From the NCBI RefSeq assembly GCF_022539505.1, contig NC_061514.1:328149090-328213089 (forward strand): a stretch of 64,000 nucleotides of DNA. The letters are read 5' to 3'. Origin of the DNA: Lolium rigidum (lineage: Eukaryota; Streptophyta; Magnoliopsida; Poales; Poaceae). The translations under genes were made by a program, and so were the position numbers. Below, piece after piece: positions 45,730 through 57,600 of the stretch (position 1 is its first letter; every line of letters starts with the position of its first letter). The notes beneath the pieces are model-generated. The model made no database searches. It was not told the origin of the DNA and saw only the letters and a list, made by a program, of their open reading frames with translations.

Positions 45730-45835
45730 CTGTGGAGACAGCGGTGAAGAGTAGGATGGACGGCAAGGCGCCGAGGATAATGCTTGATCAGCGACTGATT
45801 CAGATTAAGCCCAGAAAATTGTGTTTTGCGTGTTC
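45730..45835 (+). pseudogene. Relic of an NLR 3' end upstream of PGM2
   Basis: 'gtggagacagcggtgaagag' to 'cttgatcagcgactgattc' matches the last codons and early 3' UTR of the NLR at 32449-32545 and of its tandem copy. It is followed (45866-46200) by sequence homologous to the spacer between the NLR and PGM1 (34050-34165: 'aatccggttgc', 'ggatggat', 'attcggcagg', 'gccagtcgccc'). The rest of the NLR is absent. Confidence 0.7.
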
Positions 45836-46204
45836 TGTAGAGTGTAGACTGCCTCTAGAAAAGGCATGAAACAGGAATGATGAATCCGGTTGCCGGACCT
45901 GGAATCCTGGATGGATAGATGCAGGCTACCGCCGAGATAATGAAGTTTAAAATCGCGATTAGTTTACTACCCGCTGAGAAGGAAGCCCGGTGGGTGATTG
46001 GTATTTCGGTCAAACAAGCTTTGTTGATTGCCACTCCCACTCTCCGCAGCCATAGCAACTTGGCAACGTGGATATTCTGCAGCATGGCATCCTCAGCTAG
46101 CCCCTAGAAATTCTGGGCCGGATACGGAGCTGGGATGGATATTCGGCAGGCAGGAGAGGATGCCAGTCGCCCGTCCTCTGACTCGGCTTCTCAGCCTTGG
46201 TGAG

Positions 46205-47126
46205 CACACGGTGAGATCTCCAGCAGAGGATATACCTAAAACTGGTTTTAGGTCATAAGTTTTTGGGTTTTAGGGCAGTAATTCAAGGCAGGATATCGGA
46301 TGATGTAAATAGAGCACCAACAAATTCCTGATGATGTAAAACAGGGTACTGGGCATGATATCTGATTTTATGAGGGAGAGAGGCGGATTTGACACTCGTC
46401 GGGCGCCAGACGTTGAGCTCGATGTTGGCGGTAAGGAGGCGAGGGTGAGGCCGGGGCCGAAGGGTAGTGGGGTAGGGGGTGGGGTATGCGGTCGGCGCCA
46501 TGCTGATTGAGCGTCGATATCAGTGGCCACGCCGCATGAGAGGGAAAGAGAAAAGTTCCACGACACGGTTGGGCTTCGTGGCCGAAATATGTGATAGGGC
46601 AGCCAATTGGTTCCCCAAAATTGCACAAGAAGCATGTTTCAGGGTATGATGCAAAGCATAGTGCACGTTGTAGGGATATATATATCATCTATTAATTTTT
46701 GTTTTGGCTTTCATGCTTTAAAAATTAGATATCTTTTAAAACCATGTTGAACTAAGATGCTCTCAGTTTAACATAAGTGGATTGCGTAGCTCTTTTCATC
46801 GGATCGTCTTTTAAAATAGTTTGGTAGTGCACGAAGTTTAGCATGGTATCAGAGCTAGGATCTCAAATACGAGTCTTGGTTTTCATAATTCATTCTATAA
46901 ATTAATATTATCCGCCTCTTGTCTATGTATTATTACCCTCTAAAACCATAGACATCTGATTACACGTGTTGACTTGTCGTCCTGTCACGCGTGAAGATGT
47001 TAAACTGTATATGTGAATTGTATAGCTTGATCTTTTGAAATACTAGTTGATTAGTCCATAAAGCTTAAACACTCGCAAGCTTAAATCCAAGGTGCTCTTA
47101 GTTTAGTCCCAAACCCATGGTACGAG
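46205..47126. other. Intergenic, no supported gene
   Basis: Antisense frames at 46270-46690 show no domain. Sequence at 46680-47100 is AT-rich. Confidence 0.4.
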
Positions 47127-48045
47127 TAGCAAAACGTAATGAAGACCTTAAACTTTTTGTGAAGTTCACTTTTCGTCCTAAATGTTCTTTTAGGTACAAA
47201 ACAAACCCTCAACTTTGCTGATCGTCCAACAGACGGTTTTGCTGATTTTAATGAGAAAAACCACAGGTCAAACAAAAAAAAAAACCAGACCAGTACCTAA
47301 TCTGACCCAACCCGGACCGAGCCCGCACTAGTCAAAATAATCCGGGAGTCGGCATTCGATTCCCCGTCGTCTAGGTCATCGTCGTGATTCGACTCTCGAC
47401 GGTGCGGTCATCGGCGACATGCCACGGTCGGTAGCTCATCTGCCGTCGCCCTCGCCTGTTGGGTGGTTCCGCACCTCTGCCGCCCCTTAATTAGTCCACT
47501 ACGTCGGGGCCGCTCGTCCGACGCGTCAGCTCTTGAGTGACCAGGCTCGTCGAAGCTGCGCTCAACGCTGTTGGGCCCGGTGGCGGCAATTACCAGGTGC
47601 CAGACTCCTTGTGGTTGTGGGCGGTCGACAGAGATGTACTTACGTCACTATGCGCACATGCAAGGGAGTTTAGACTCAGAGAGGACGGCGCCCTGCACAA
47701 CAACAGCGGCCGGCAGCCCGGCACGGGCAGGCCGGTAAGCGGCGCCCATGCTTATACTTCCGGTGTTGCTTACGTGAAACTGGAAGGGAAAGAGAGAAAC
47801 GAGGCTGCACACCCAGGTCACGACGATCAGTTCGCCCACGATCAGTTCCGCCTGATTCGGCTTTCCGCTGATCTGTTTTTTCCCTTTGTGCCATGGGTTT
47901 TCTTGTAACGCACTAAAATCAGTAAAACCATCTGTTTGGACTATAAGCAAAGTTGAGGGGTTGTTTTGTACCTAAAAAAAAAATTAGGACGAAAAATAAA
48001 CTTCTGGAAAAGTTCAAGGACGAAAAATAGACTTTCTTCAAACGG
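47127..48045. mobile_element. Mutator/MITE-like element with long inverted repeats and GC-rich interior
   Basis: Arms at about 47127-47260 and 47905-48045 are inverted copies of about 120 bp ('ttttaggtacaaaacaa', 'cctcaactttgct', 'ttttcgtcct'). The interior (47300-47900) is GC-rich with a 123-aa open frame at 47537-47908 that has no recognised domain, the layout of a Pack-MULE carrying captured DNA. A clean 9-bp target duplication was not found, so superfamily is tentative. It lies between the NLR relic and the PGM2 promoter. Confidence 0.55.
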
Positions 48046-48234
48046 TAATTGACCCAACACACACGGAAATATCCAAGTGGCGGCCAGCTTGCTGGCGAAC
48101 GACGGCGACGCGCGCTCGTCTTCCGGCTCTGGTTGCCGTCGCCGAGCAAATACAGCGGCGATGCTAAAAGGTGGTCGGCAGAAAGCAATCAAAGAGGAGA
48201 AAGCGATCTTGGAGGAGGAAGACAAGCAAGATCC

Positions 48235-48280
48235 AATTTGCATCTCACATCTATCCCAGCCTCGTAACCAATAAATTAAC
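48235..48280 (+). promoter_or_regulatory. PGM2 core promoter
   Basis: AATTTGCATCTCAC then ATAAATTAAC, matching the PGM1 pair at 34925-34958. Confidence 0.5.
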
Positions 48281-49554
48281 CCAAAGCGAGACGGGTGGAC
48301 GCGCGTGCGTGCTCCTGCTGCTACTACTTGTACGTTGTACCACCACCACCACCACCACCACGCCACCGGCCTCCCGCCTACATCTCCCTCCGCCACCGCT
48401 GCATCCGTCGGACGGGTTCCCCGCCGCCGCAGACGCCACTCTCGACTTCGCTGCTCCGCCTCCTACTCCGACTCAGGTACGGCTGGCCGCATGCCAATCC
48501 TCTTCTTCTTCTTCTCCCGTTTATCAATCAATCGAGCCGAATGGTGAACCGAATGCTGTGGTCTCTTCTCCCTCCCTCGCTCCGTGGGGAACAAACACCG
48601 ATCGTCTTCTTCCTCTTGGATTTGGCTAACTCCAAGGGCTGGCTGGTTGCCCATCTCAATGCCCCTCCCTTCCTGCCCTGCGTGGCCGGCGCCGCCCCTT
48701 CCCTGCCTTTCCGTCGGCACACGGTGCCAGATCTAGCGCCAGCGCATCTCCGCCACACACACACACGGATATTCTTCCGGTTAAGCGCTTTGTGCTTTAT
48801 CCTCGTCTCTTTCCCTTTGGCGGATCGTCTTTCCATACACTTCAAAATCAAAAGTACCGATTTTTATTATTTTTTAATAATGGAATCCTACCAGCCATCG
48901 CTAGATCTCCTCGCCATACTTGTAAGCACCGATGTTGACATTCATTCTAATATATACTACTATCCCAAATGCAATCGAGATTTAAATTACATTATACCAA
49001 AGAAATAGTCTCCTTCGGCACGGATGAATAACAAAGAGATGTGCGAACAGGTTCGTGTTTTTTTGTGTGTATATATTAGTTGCCCGATTAATCCCAGAGG
49101 AAAATTGCTTCGCCCATCAGGCAGGTTTGGGAAAAATTGCTGCCTGCTTTTCTGGATCCAACGGGAATTGCTTCGCCCATCCGGTAGTTCTTTTTTTTAA
49201 ATAAGAACTACCCTTTCCCTGGTGCATATGCTCCTCTGTATCAGTAGTTCCTTTTTATAAGAACGGATGGCGTACCTGAATACTACCAATTCAGCACATG
49301 TGCTTCTTGCCATGTAATTCTTTGGTTGCTTCAAACCCATGGCGATGCATGAACATTCCTATCTTGTGGAAATTTCATTTTGCCGAATCAGCATTAGTGC
49401 CATTCTTTAAAGCGTGAAGTGCGGGTCCGGACGTTGCGAATTTGTGAAACTACATGTCGTAACAAATGCAACCGTCTCTTTACACTGTTGCTGTTTGTCT
49501 AGTTGGTCAATGAATAATAGTAGTATAACATATTCTATTTCTTCTTGGGCAGAA
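48281..49554 (+). other. PGM2 leader exon and intron 1
   Basis: The leader exon ends at 48476 (CGACTCAG|GTACGG). Its frame, continuous with the coding start, reads Arg/Ser/Pro-rich residues including seven consecutive His (from 'cac' repeats at about 48342-48362) but has no ATG below the upstream TAA at 48272, so it is scored as 5' UTR. Intron 1 runs 48477-49552. Confidence 0.55.
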
Positions 49555-52500
49555 ATGGAGGCCAGCGCTAGCACTGCTCTGTATCCTGTGCACCGCTGCA
49601 AAACCATATACCTGGTACTACACTTCCTCAATTATTGGCGACAAACCTGTACCAAAGATACCAAGAATGTTCCGCCTCATCAACTGTAACCAACTGAGTG
49701 CAGGTCAGGCATGCTCAGGGTGTTCACAATGTGGAAGGCGAGAAGGATCATAGCGCATACATGTCACCTGCGCTGCTTGATGCCCAGCTTACCCCTTTGG
49801 GCTGGAGCCAAGTAAGATTTCTTGTTTCTTTTTTCGTTAATAAACCCGACACATTTTAATCACCACTGCTAGCATTGCCAGTTAATGCATCTGTGATGTT
49901 AACACGAACATTATAAATGCACGCACAAATGCTCTCTAAGCACGTTAGGAAAGCCCTTTTCCATTCCTTTGTCGTTGCCATTAAAATAATTTAGTCCATT
50001 CCAAATTATTTGACGCAGATTTGTCTAGATTTGCTTGTATCTACACACTAAAACGCATCTAGATACATGCATATCTAGAAAAATTTGCATCAATTAATTT
50101 GGAACGGAGGGAGTATCAAACATCAATATTGTTTATATTGAAAATGTAAATATGGCATCATGTCCTGATGCTCCAGTGATAAAATTTCATTTTGCTATGT
50201 AGTTAAGTGTTGGATACTTGATTAATTCACCTCATGTACTAACAGATCCTCGTTTACGATGTACAACCTTCATTTGGATGGTGACATCTTCGGTTAAATG
50301 TTTGTCTATGGTTTTTCTGTCAAAGCTTTCATGGCTGAAATCCTAGAGAATACTTAATCCTTACTAATGGAATCTTCACAGCCTAGCAGCCATTTTTCGA
50401 GAATGCAGCCTAGCACCCATTTTATATGCAAAATCTTATGTTGTTGTTAGCAGTTCACATGGTTCTTAAAGAAGCCCCTTGTGTTTGACTGTTGGTATGA
50501 ACCTCTGACAAAAGATATTAGTCCTATCCCTTGTTGCATCAAAGTGCAACACCACCACCTTTTTTTTGGATGACATTGAGTTGCTTTTAGTGATTACATG
50601 TAACAATGAGATGCATGATTCCTTTTTGGTTGTGGGCCAGTTTTATTTTGGGTTGTGCTCGTCTGCAGTGAGTTCCTTTCTGGCCCTGACACAAAATTTT
50701 GATTCGAAATGTCACTCAATTTTTCATGTGGCATTTTCAAGGTCCATTGATGTTGATTTACATGAATTTGTAGGTTGATTGCCTGCGAGAGCATGTGACA
50801 AAATGTGGACTAGCAAAAAAGGTTGAGTTGGTTATTGTTTCGCCTCTACTGAGGTATTGTTTCCCATGACCTTCTAATCTTCTTATACATATTTTCAGTG
50901 TTCTGGATTTTCTTCTAAGCGTTTTAAGGTTTGAGAATTTTTTGAGCTCTGCTTAAACCAAAACTATGTTGATCTTTCTAACTATACTTTCTTGAACTGA
51001 ACATGTTACTTATCTTTGAAAAATCATGTTATTAGAAAGGCCCGTAAATTATGTCAGTATTCTGTAAAGCATCTCCACTATAATACTCAGTTATTGCTTG
51101 CGTCATGAATCTATTAGTTGTACCATGGAATTGCAGTTTTATCATACACATTCAGTTATTAGCTGTGTATACTGAAACATGGCCTCAGTCAGAAGAGCAA
51201 GCTCAACTTGGCAGCTTGTTTGGAGTTAGTCCATTGCAGCAATGGCTTCATGGTTGGAGTAAAATTATGATACCTGTTGTACATTCTTGCACAGAATCTT
51301 TACTTTCCCTACAATGGTCCAAACAGAGTTTAGGTTGTTTTTCTTATGTACTAACAGATAGCCTTGATGTCTGCAATTTGCTACATGTCGTACATGACCA
51401 ATGTGAAAAGAACCTAGTACAAACAAATTCAGTTCTAGCTCTCATTTAGACACTTAGTTATGCCTTTTATGTCAAACTAGCTACTCAATCTCAATATACA
51501 TGGTTATCAGTTATGCTAAGGCATGATATAATACGACAGTGCATTACAGTATAGTATGTAATTACTAAATGAACCTCACACTATTTTACTTGAACTATTC
51601 TCACAGGACTATGCAAACTGCAGTGGGAGTCTTTGGTGGTGGAAACTATGCTGATGGAGCAAATGCATCACCATTAATGGTAGAAGGTGCTGGACACAGT
51701 GGACGTCCAGCGATTTCAAGTTCAAACTGTCCGCCGTTTCTTGCAGTTGAGGCCTGCAGGGAGCACTTGGTATTTCCCTCTCACAATGAACACAAATAAC
51801 ACAAGAATTGTTTGCTGTAAAATATGTAATGCTGTCATTATTTGTGTTTTCATTTTACGTTGGTTGTATAAAATATTAACTAGAGTAGGCTATGTTCACA
51901 GTTGGTACAATAACTTATTCAGCTTACTTTTGACTCCCTCTGTCCCATTTGAGATGTTGTATCTCTCTGCTTCTCCCATATCAGCGAAATACCCTCATTT
52001 GAGAAGCTGTATGCCTCTGCTTCTCCCATATCAGCAATGCTCTGTTGAGAAATATTCATAATGTTTCATTTTTTTATTTGATTTGAAATGCAGGGTGTTC
52101 ATCCCTGTGACAAGAGGAGCAGCATAACAAAATACCGTACTCTCTTTCCTGCCATTGATTTTTCCTTGGTAAGTATCTAGTGTTGCTAGTTCATGTCAAC
52201 AGTTACCTTAGACAGTGCCACAATGGTGCTTTAATATATGTGCATGTTCTCTTTGCAGATAGAGAATGATGAAGATGTTCTCTGGGTACCTGATGTCAGA
52301 GAAGAAAATGAGTCTGTTGCTGCTAGGGGCATGAAGTTCATTGACTGGTAATTTTCCTTCCTAAGATTGCTTAGTTCCTTCTCATTAATGCCTTGAAAAT
52401 ACAAGCCTAATGAGCGACCATATGAACATGAAACGTAAGTACCTCAATAATATTCATCCCTACATCATATATCACTTCTAGTTCTCCTTTCTATGTCGTT

Positions 52501-53830
52501 CAAAACAGTTTGCTCACCCATGTAATTTATTGACCCCTCCCCTGGCCTAACTGGAGTTGATCTTCCTAGCCAATTATGTTATTTGCCTCTTCTGTATGGA
52601 TTGGAAGCAGAAGCTTACCATATATCTTACTTTATCTGCGTCAACCCCTATTGCATGTTCTAGGAAAAACTATAATTGGTGGTGAGGGATTGTGCAATAT
52701 ATTGGATGATACCATGGTTTGAAAAATGTCGCTTAGGCGTCAAGGCGCTCCCCCTCCGCCTTGGAAAAACGGCTGCTATAGGCGCCTAGGCGTCCAAAGC
52801 GCCCGCCTAGGTGCCAAAGCGTCCTCCCTCCTTAAGGTGCCAAGGCGTCGCCTTAAAAACCATGGATGATACCCTGTGCCCACAGATCAATGCTTCCTCT
52901 GCTTGCTCGTTTCTCATATACCCAGTGAGTTATCACTGAGCGAGACATCCTACATGATGGAGCATTCATGCGTAGCATATATTGAGAAAGACAAACCTGA
53001 GATTAGATGACTTGGTAACTTTATTTTGGCAGCTGGATTAAATTAAAATATCCTTGAATGTGCTTGCAGGTTATGGACAAGAGAAGAGAAAGAGATAGCT
53101 ATTGTCACCCATAGTGGTTTCTTATTTCACACCTTAAACAAGTATGGTAAAGAGTGTCATCCAACCGTAGCAGAGGAACTGGGCAAGCAGTAAGTGTTTT
53201 TTTCTTTGGTAATTGTCAACTAATCAACCCATCATATTCTGCAAACTTTTTTTTTGCTGTGTGAGCATGATATTTGCAAAAATGTAGGCATTAGAACTTG
53301 AAACCATATACACAAGTGTAAAGCTGGGCCATGTGGCCTTACCTCTAAAAAAACCATATACACAAGTGTAAAAAAATTTGGACTAGTTTTTCTTTCTTTA
53401 TAAAAAGAGAAAGTTCTGTATACTTCATCTTGGGATAACATGAGCAGATAGAGTTACGGTACTGTTCAGATAACTTTATCTTGCACTGTCACGATGATGG
53501 TTCTTGTGCTAGACCCTAAAAATGTTCAAACCATGGTTGATTCCATCATCGCGAGAGCATGTGGCTAACTCTGACTTGTTTATATACAGCTTTAACAACT
53601 GTGAGCTCCGGTCAATGGTGCTGGTCGACAGAAGGTCAGTTCTTGGTTTGCCTCCGTGATCAAATTTCCATTGATGCTTTGCTTCTCTGTAACGTGGATT
53701 TACTTTGCAACGCTGCAGCATGCTTGGATCAGATACCCCTACATGTAATTTCCCTGGGAAGATACCGGCTGGACTTGATCTGCCTAGCGATGTCGCGGAC
53801 AAGAAGCACGCCGAGAATGGTCAAGTTTGA
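49555..53830 (+). CDS. PGM2: phosphoglycerate mutase-like protein (histidine phosphatase superfamily)
   Basis: Coding exons 49555-49614, 49704-49811, 50774-50853, 51607-51769, 52094-52168, 52259-52347, 53070-53189, 53590-53634 and 53719-53830 give 283 residues; all introns are GT-AG and exon lengths equal those of PGM1 and PGM3 except the last. Motifs: LVRHAQG (phospho-acceptor His-23), SPLLR (79-83), 'EACREHL' (Glu-135), 'IVTHSGF' (His-206). The C-terminus 'GLDLPSDVADKK' ends in 'HAENGQV'. The family performs phosphate transfer or hydrolysis through a His intermediate; in plants several such proteins are uncharacterised, so the substrate is not assigned. Complete and apparently functional. 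A polyadenylation-like AATAAA lies at 54026. Confidence 0.9.
49993..50117. mobile_element. Stowaway-type MITE in PGM2 intron 3
   Basis: Imperfect hairpin 'agtccattccaaattatttg ... taatttggaacggagggagta', with internal 'tctagatacatgcat'. The right end has the Stowaway consensus (GGAACGGAGGGAG followed by TA); the left end is degraded. Confidence 0.7.
52714..52863. mobile_element. 150-bp MITE with 10-bp target duplication in PGM2 intron 7
   Basis: Ends ATGGTTTGAAAAA and TTAAAAACCAT; flanked by GGATGATACC at 52704-52713 and 52864-52873. The homologous place in PGM1 and PGM3 lacks it. The 10-bp duplication is near the 9-10 bp of Mutator elements. The interior is GGCG/GCC-rich. Confidence 0.8.
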
Positions 53831-54535
53831 AACCGCACGACTGAAATTGAAGTGAAGATAAGCAGCATCTGCGGATATGACTTGTTGTCTGTAGCTCTGA
53901 AGGCGGAGTTGCGCAAATTTGATGGGAGGGGAGAGAGGGGGGTCGAGATAGGGGTCAGGGGAAGGACAAAGTCGACACAATTTGTTATTGTTATTTTTGT
54001 CTGAACACGTACCCAAATTTATGGGAATAAAGATCATTCATATGTGTCCTCTTTCTGAAGGAAGACTGTCGTGGTCGGCAGAAGTGTTTGTGATTGTTTT
54101 ACGCCGGTTTTCGGGCGAATCGTACTGTAATGAGATGAGGCAGAGAATTGGTCAGTGGAGTATGCGGTAGAAGAGACATGTGGATGTGTTCTCGGGTGTG
54201 TAATGCAAAATAAATAAATAGAGGAAATAGAAAGGATTCAACGTCAGGTGGTTCCACGGATATTCGGCAGGATGCCATCCTCGTGCGTCAGTGCTGGTTT
54301 TACCGGCCAACCAGTTGGCAGTTGCAGACAGACTCGGCAATTGAGCACATGGCGATATCCAAATGGAGTAACGAGAAGGAAGAAGAATGTGATGGCGAGC
54401 GATGCGATGAAGGTTTTCGTCTTTCCTGCGATCGAAGGATGTGGAGGCTACTCCGCTGCGATAAAATCTGACTGGGAAAGCGATCAAAAGGAGGAAGACG
54501 AAGTTGGAACTGGAAGTGTGGTCGTCGAGACGAGG
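53831..54535 (+). other. PGM2 3' UTR and PGM3 promoter region
   Basis: 53831-54060 is homologous to the PGM3 3' UTR ('ttgttgtctg', 'tctgaacacgta'). 54240-54420 repeats the distal promoter shared with PGM1/PGM2 ('gatattcggcagg', 'acatggcgatatccaaatgg'). Confidence 0.55.
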
Positions 54536-54576
54536 TCCGATTTGTCCATCTGACGAACGAGCGCGAATAAATTAAG
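54536..54576 (+). promoter_or_regulatory. PGM3 core promoter
   Basis: CCGATTTGTCCATCTGACG and AATAAATTAAG, a diverged version of the PGM1/PGM2 promoter pair, 25-65 bp before ATG 54601. Confidence 0.45.
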
Positions 54577-54600
54577 GAAGCACCACCGCCCCGAGTCGAG

Positions 54601-57600
54601 ATGCCTACTCCCCCTGCTGCTTTTGCTCCGGCCACCCACCTCCACCTCCACCTCCGTGCCTCCTCCCACTCAGCCTCGCCCACCGCTTCATCCTCCTCCG
54701 CCGTTCCCCGCCGCCGCCGCCGCTGCACTCCCCTTCGCTGCTCCTACTCCACATCAGGTACGGCCGCTGCACTCCACTCTTCCCTTCCCGTCAATTAATC
54801 CACCTGAAAGGTGTGGTCTTTTCTCCAATCTCCCTCTCCCTCCATTCCCCCGCCTACGCATCCGCCTCCGCGGAGCGCTAGATCTCGCGCGGCCCGATGG
54901 CCAATCGCTTTCTTTCGTGGTTTCAATCCACCTGAAAGGTGTAGTCCGTCCAACCACCTGCGATCCTTCAACATACTTTGAACGATCGATGCGACACGAC
55001 AGTCTAATCTTCTGATCCTAGCACAGGAGCCTCTCCATAAAATTGTGCACTTGCTCCAACCATGTAAAAACGCTGGCATGTGTCCTCTCAAAGTCGCCGA
55101 ATTAAATCTGGACGTCCTGTGGGGATTCCCCCGACTATTTTCTCAACACTGCTGTGCTGTCCTCCGTCTAACAGCTCCATGTATGCTGTAACTGATCATG
55201 TAGTAATTCATTTATCCTGTATTCCTGTGCAGAGATGGAGGCAGGCGCCGGCACTGCCCTGTACCCCCTGCACCGCTCCAAGACCATACACCTGGTACCA
55301 CGACAACTTTCTCAATTCCTTTGGTGAACGAACCTGCAGGAAAAGATGCAGATAGTGGTCAATCTGATTAATTGTAACCATTTATCTGTGCAGGTCAGGC
55401 ATGCCCAGGGCATCCACAATGTGGCAGGCGAGAAGGATTATAACGCGTACATGTCGGAGGAGCTGCTTGATGCGCAGCTCACCCCGTTGGGCTGGAGCCA
55501 AGTAAGTCTACGTGTTTCCTTTTCGTAAGTTCATGATCCCTGTATGCATACTCGATTCGTTCAGCGAATCCTCATTTATAATACTCAACCTTTATCTTGG
55601 TGGTAACATCTTCGGCCAGATGCAATTGTGGCAGTTCTGGCATTGTTCAGTATTTTTGATACATGCTGGAGAATACTATTTCCTTACTAACGGAATCTTT
55701 GCCTGCGTAACAGCCATTTCATATGCAAAATCTTATGTTGTTAGTACTTCACATGGTTCTTAAACAAAAGAAGCTCCATGTGTTGGCATCAACCTCTGAC
55801 AAAAGATGTTAGTTCTATCACTAGTTGCATCAAAGTGCAATGTCACCACCTTTTGTTCGATGATGTTGAGTTGCCTTTAGTGAATACATGCAACAGTGAG
55901 GTCTCAGGATGCCTTATGGTTGTGAGCCAGTTATTTTTCATGTTCATCTTGAAGTGTTTGTCTGCGGTGAATTCTTTTCTGGCGCTGCCACGTACTGTTG
56001 ATTTAAAATACCACTTTTTTTTTCTTTATGTGGCATTTTCAAGTTCCATTGATGTTGATTTACATGCACTTGTAGGTTGATTGCCTGCGACAGCATGTGG
56101 CAAAATGTGGACTAGCAAAAAAGATTGAGTTGGTTATTACTTCCCCTCTACTGAGGTAGTTTTCCTTGACCTTCTGATCTTCTTGTCTATATATTTTCAG
56201 TGTTATTGTGTTCTCCCAGTGCTGGCATTGCATTGATGCTCTTTCAAGAATATATCATCTCAGGCTTTCAGCTACTAGTATAAATTGTAGCTCAATGTAA
56301 ATAGTTGTACACTGTTGCCTCCTTGCCAATCTTTTTAATAGAAAAATCACACGGTAAAGCGGTAATTTTTTTCTGTAGCTCTGCTTAAACCTAGACTGGG
56401 TTGTTCTTCATAGCTATATTTTCTTGAACTGAATATTTGTATTTCTTTAAAGATGTTATTAGAAAGGCCTGTTAATTTCATTATTCTGTAAAGCATTTCC
56501 TCTATAACATCAGTAATTTCTTGTGCCACGAGTCTATCAGTTGTACAACGGAATTATAGTACTATTATACACACTCAGTTATTTGCAGTTCATACCACAG
56601 TTTCAGTAAGAGGATTTTGCAGTTAAGAGTCAGAATCGTGCAGCAATTGCTTCATGGTTGGAGTGAAATTATAAGACGTGATGTACATCCTTGCACAGAA
56701 TCTTGACTTTTTCCTGCAACGGTCCACCAGAGCTTAGGTTTGGTTTCCTTTGTACCTAGCTGATATGCTTGCTGTCTGCAGTTGTTGCTGCATGTCTTAC
56801 ATGACACATTTGCATAGAATCTAGAACAGATAAAATTCAGACCCAGCTCTCATTTAGACTGAGTCATGCCCCTCATGTCAATAGCTACTCAACTCTGCTT
56901 ATCTAGTATATGTTATTATCGGAATTCATGTGCTAAGGCATGATGTATTATGACAGTGCATTGCAGCAGTATGTAATTACTAAATGAGCCTCACAGTATA
57001 TTACAACTATTCTGACAGGACTATGCAAACTGCAGTGGGGGTCTTTGGTGGTGGGAACTATACTGATGGAATAGGTGCATCACCATTAATGGTAGAAGGT
57101 GCTGGACAGAGTGGACGTCAAGCGATTTCAAGTTTGAACTGCCCACCGTTTCTAGCAGTTGAGGCCTGCAGGGAGCACATGGTATTTCCCTCACGAACAA
57201 CACAAATAACACATGAGCAATTGTTTGTTACAAAATACATAATAATTTATCATCATTTACTTTCTCATTTACATTGGTTTGTATTAAATATTAACTACAA
57301 TAGGCTATTCTCACAGTTGTTAGTATAACTTAGTCAGCTTACTTTGTCTCTGCTTCTCCCGTATCAGTAATGCTCTGTTGACAAATATTTAAATTTTTTT
57401 CTTCCAAATGCAGGGTGTTCATCCCTGTGATAAGAGGAGCAGCATCACAAAATACCATACTCTTTTTCCGGCCATTGATTTTTCCTTGGCAAGTACCTAG
57501 TATTGCTAATACATGAGAACTGTTTCATGGGATACTGTTGCAATGGTGTTATAATATATGTGTGCTCATGCCTTTCACAGATAGAGAATGATGAAGATGT

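Noticed and set aside
48295..49008. 237-aa frame and the His-rich frame at 48305
   Set aside because: The first is out of phase with the PGM2 coding exons. The second is in phase but opens with GTG, not ATG, and a TAA lies 33 bp upstream; treated as 5' UTR.
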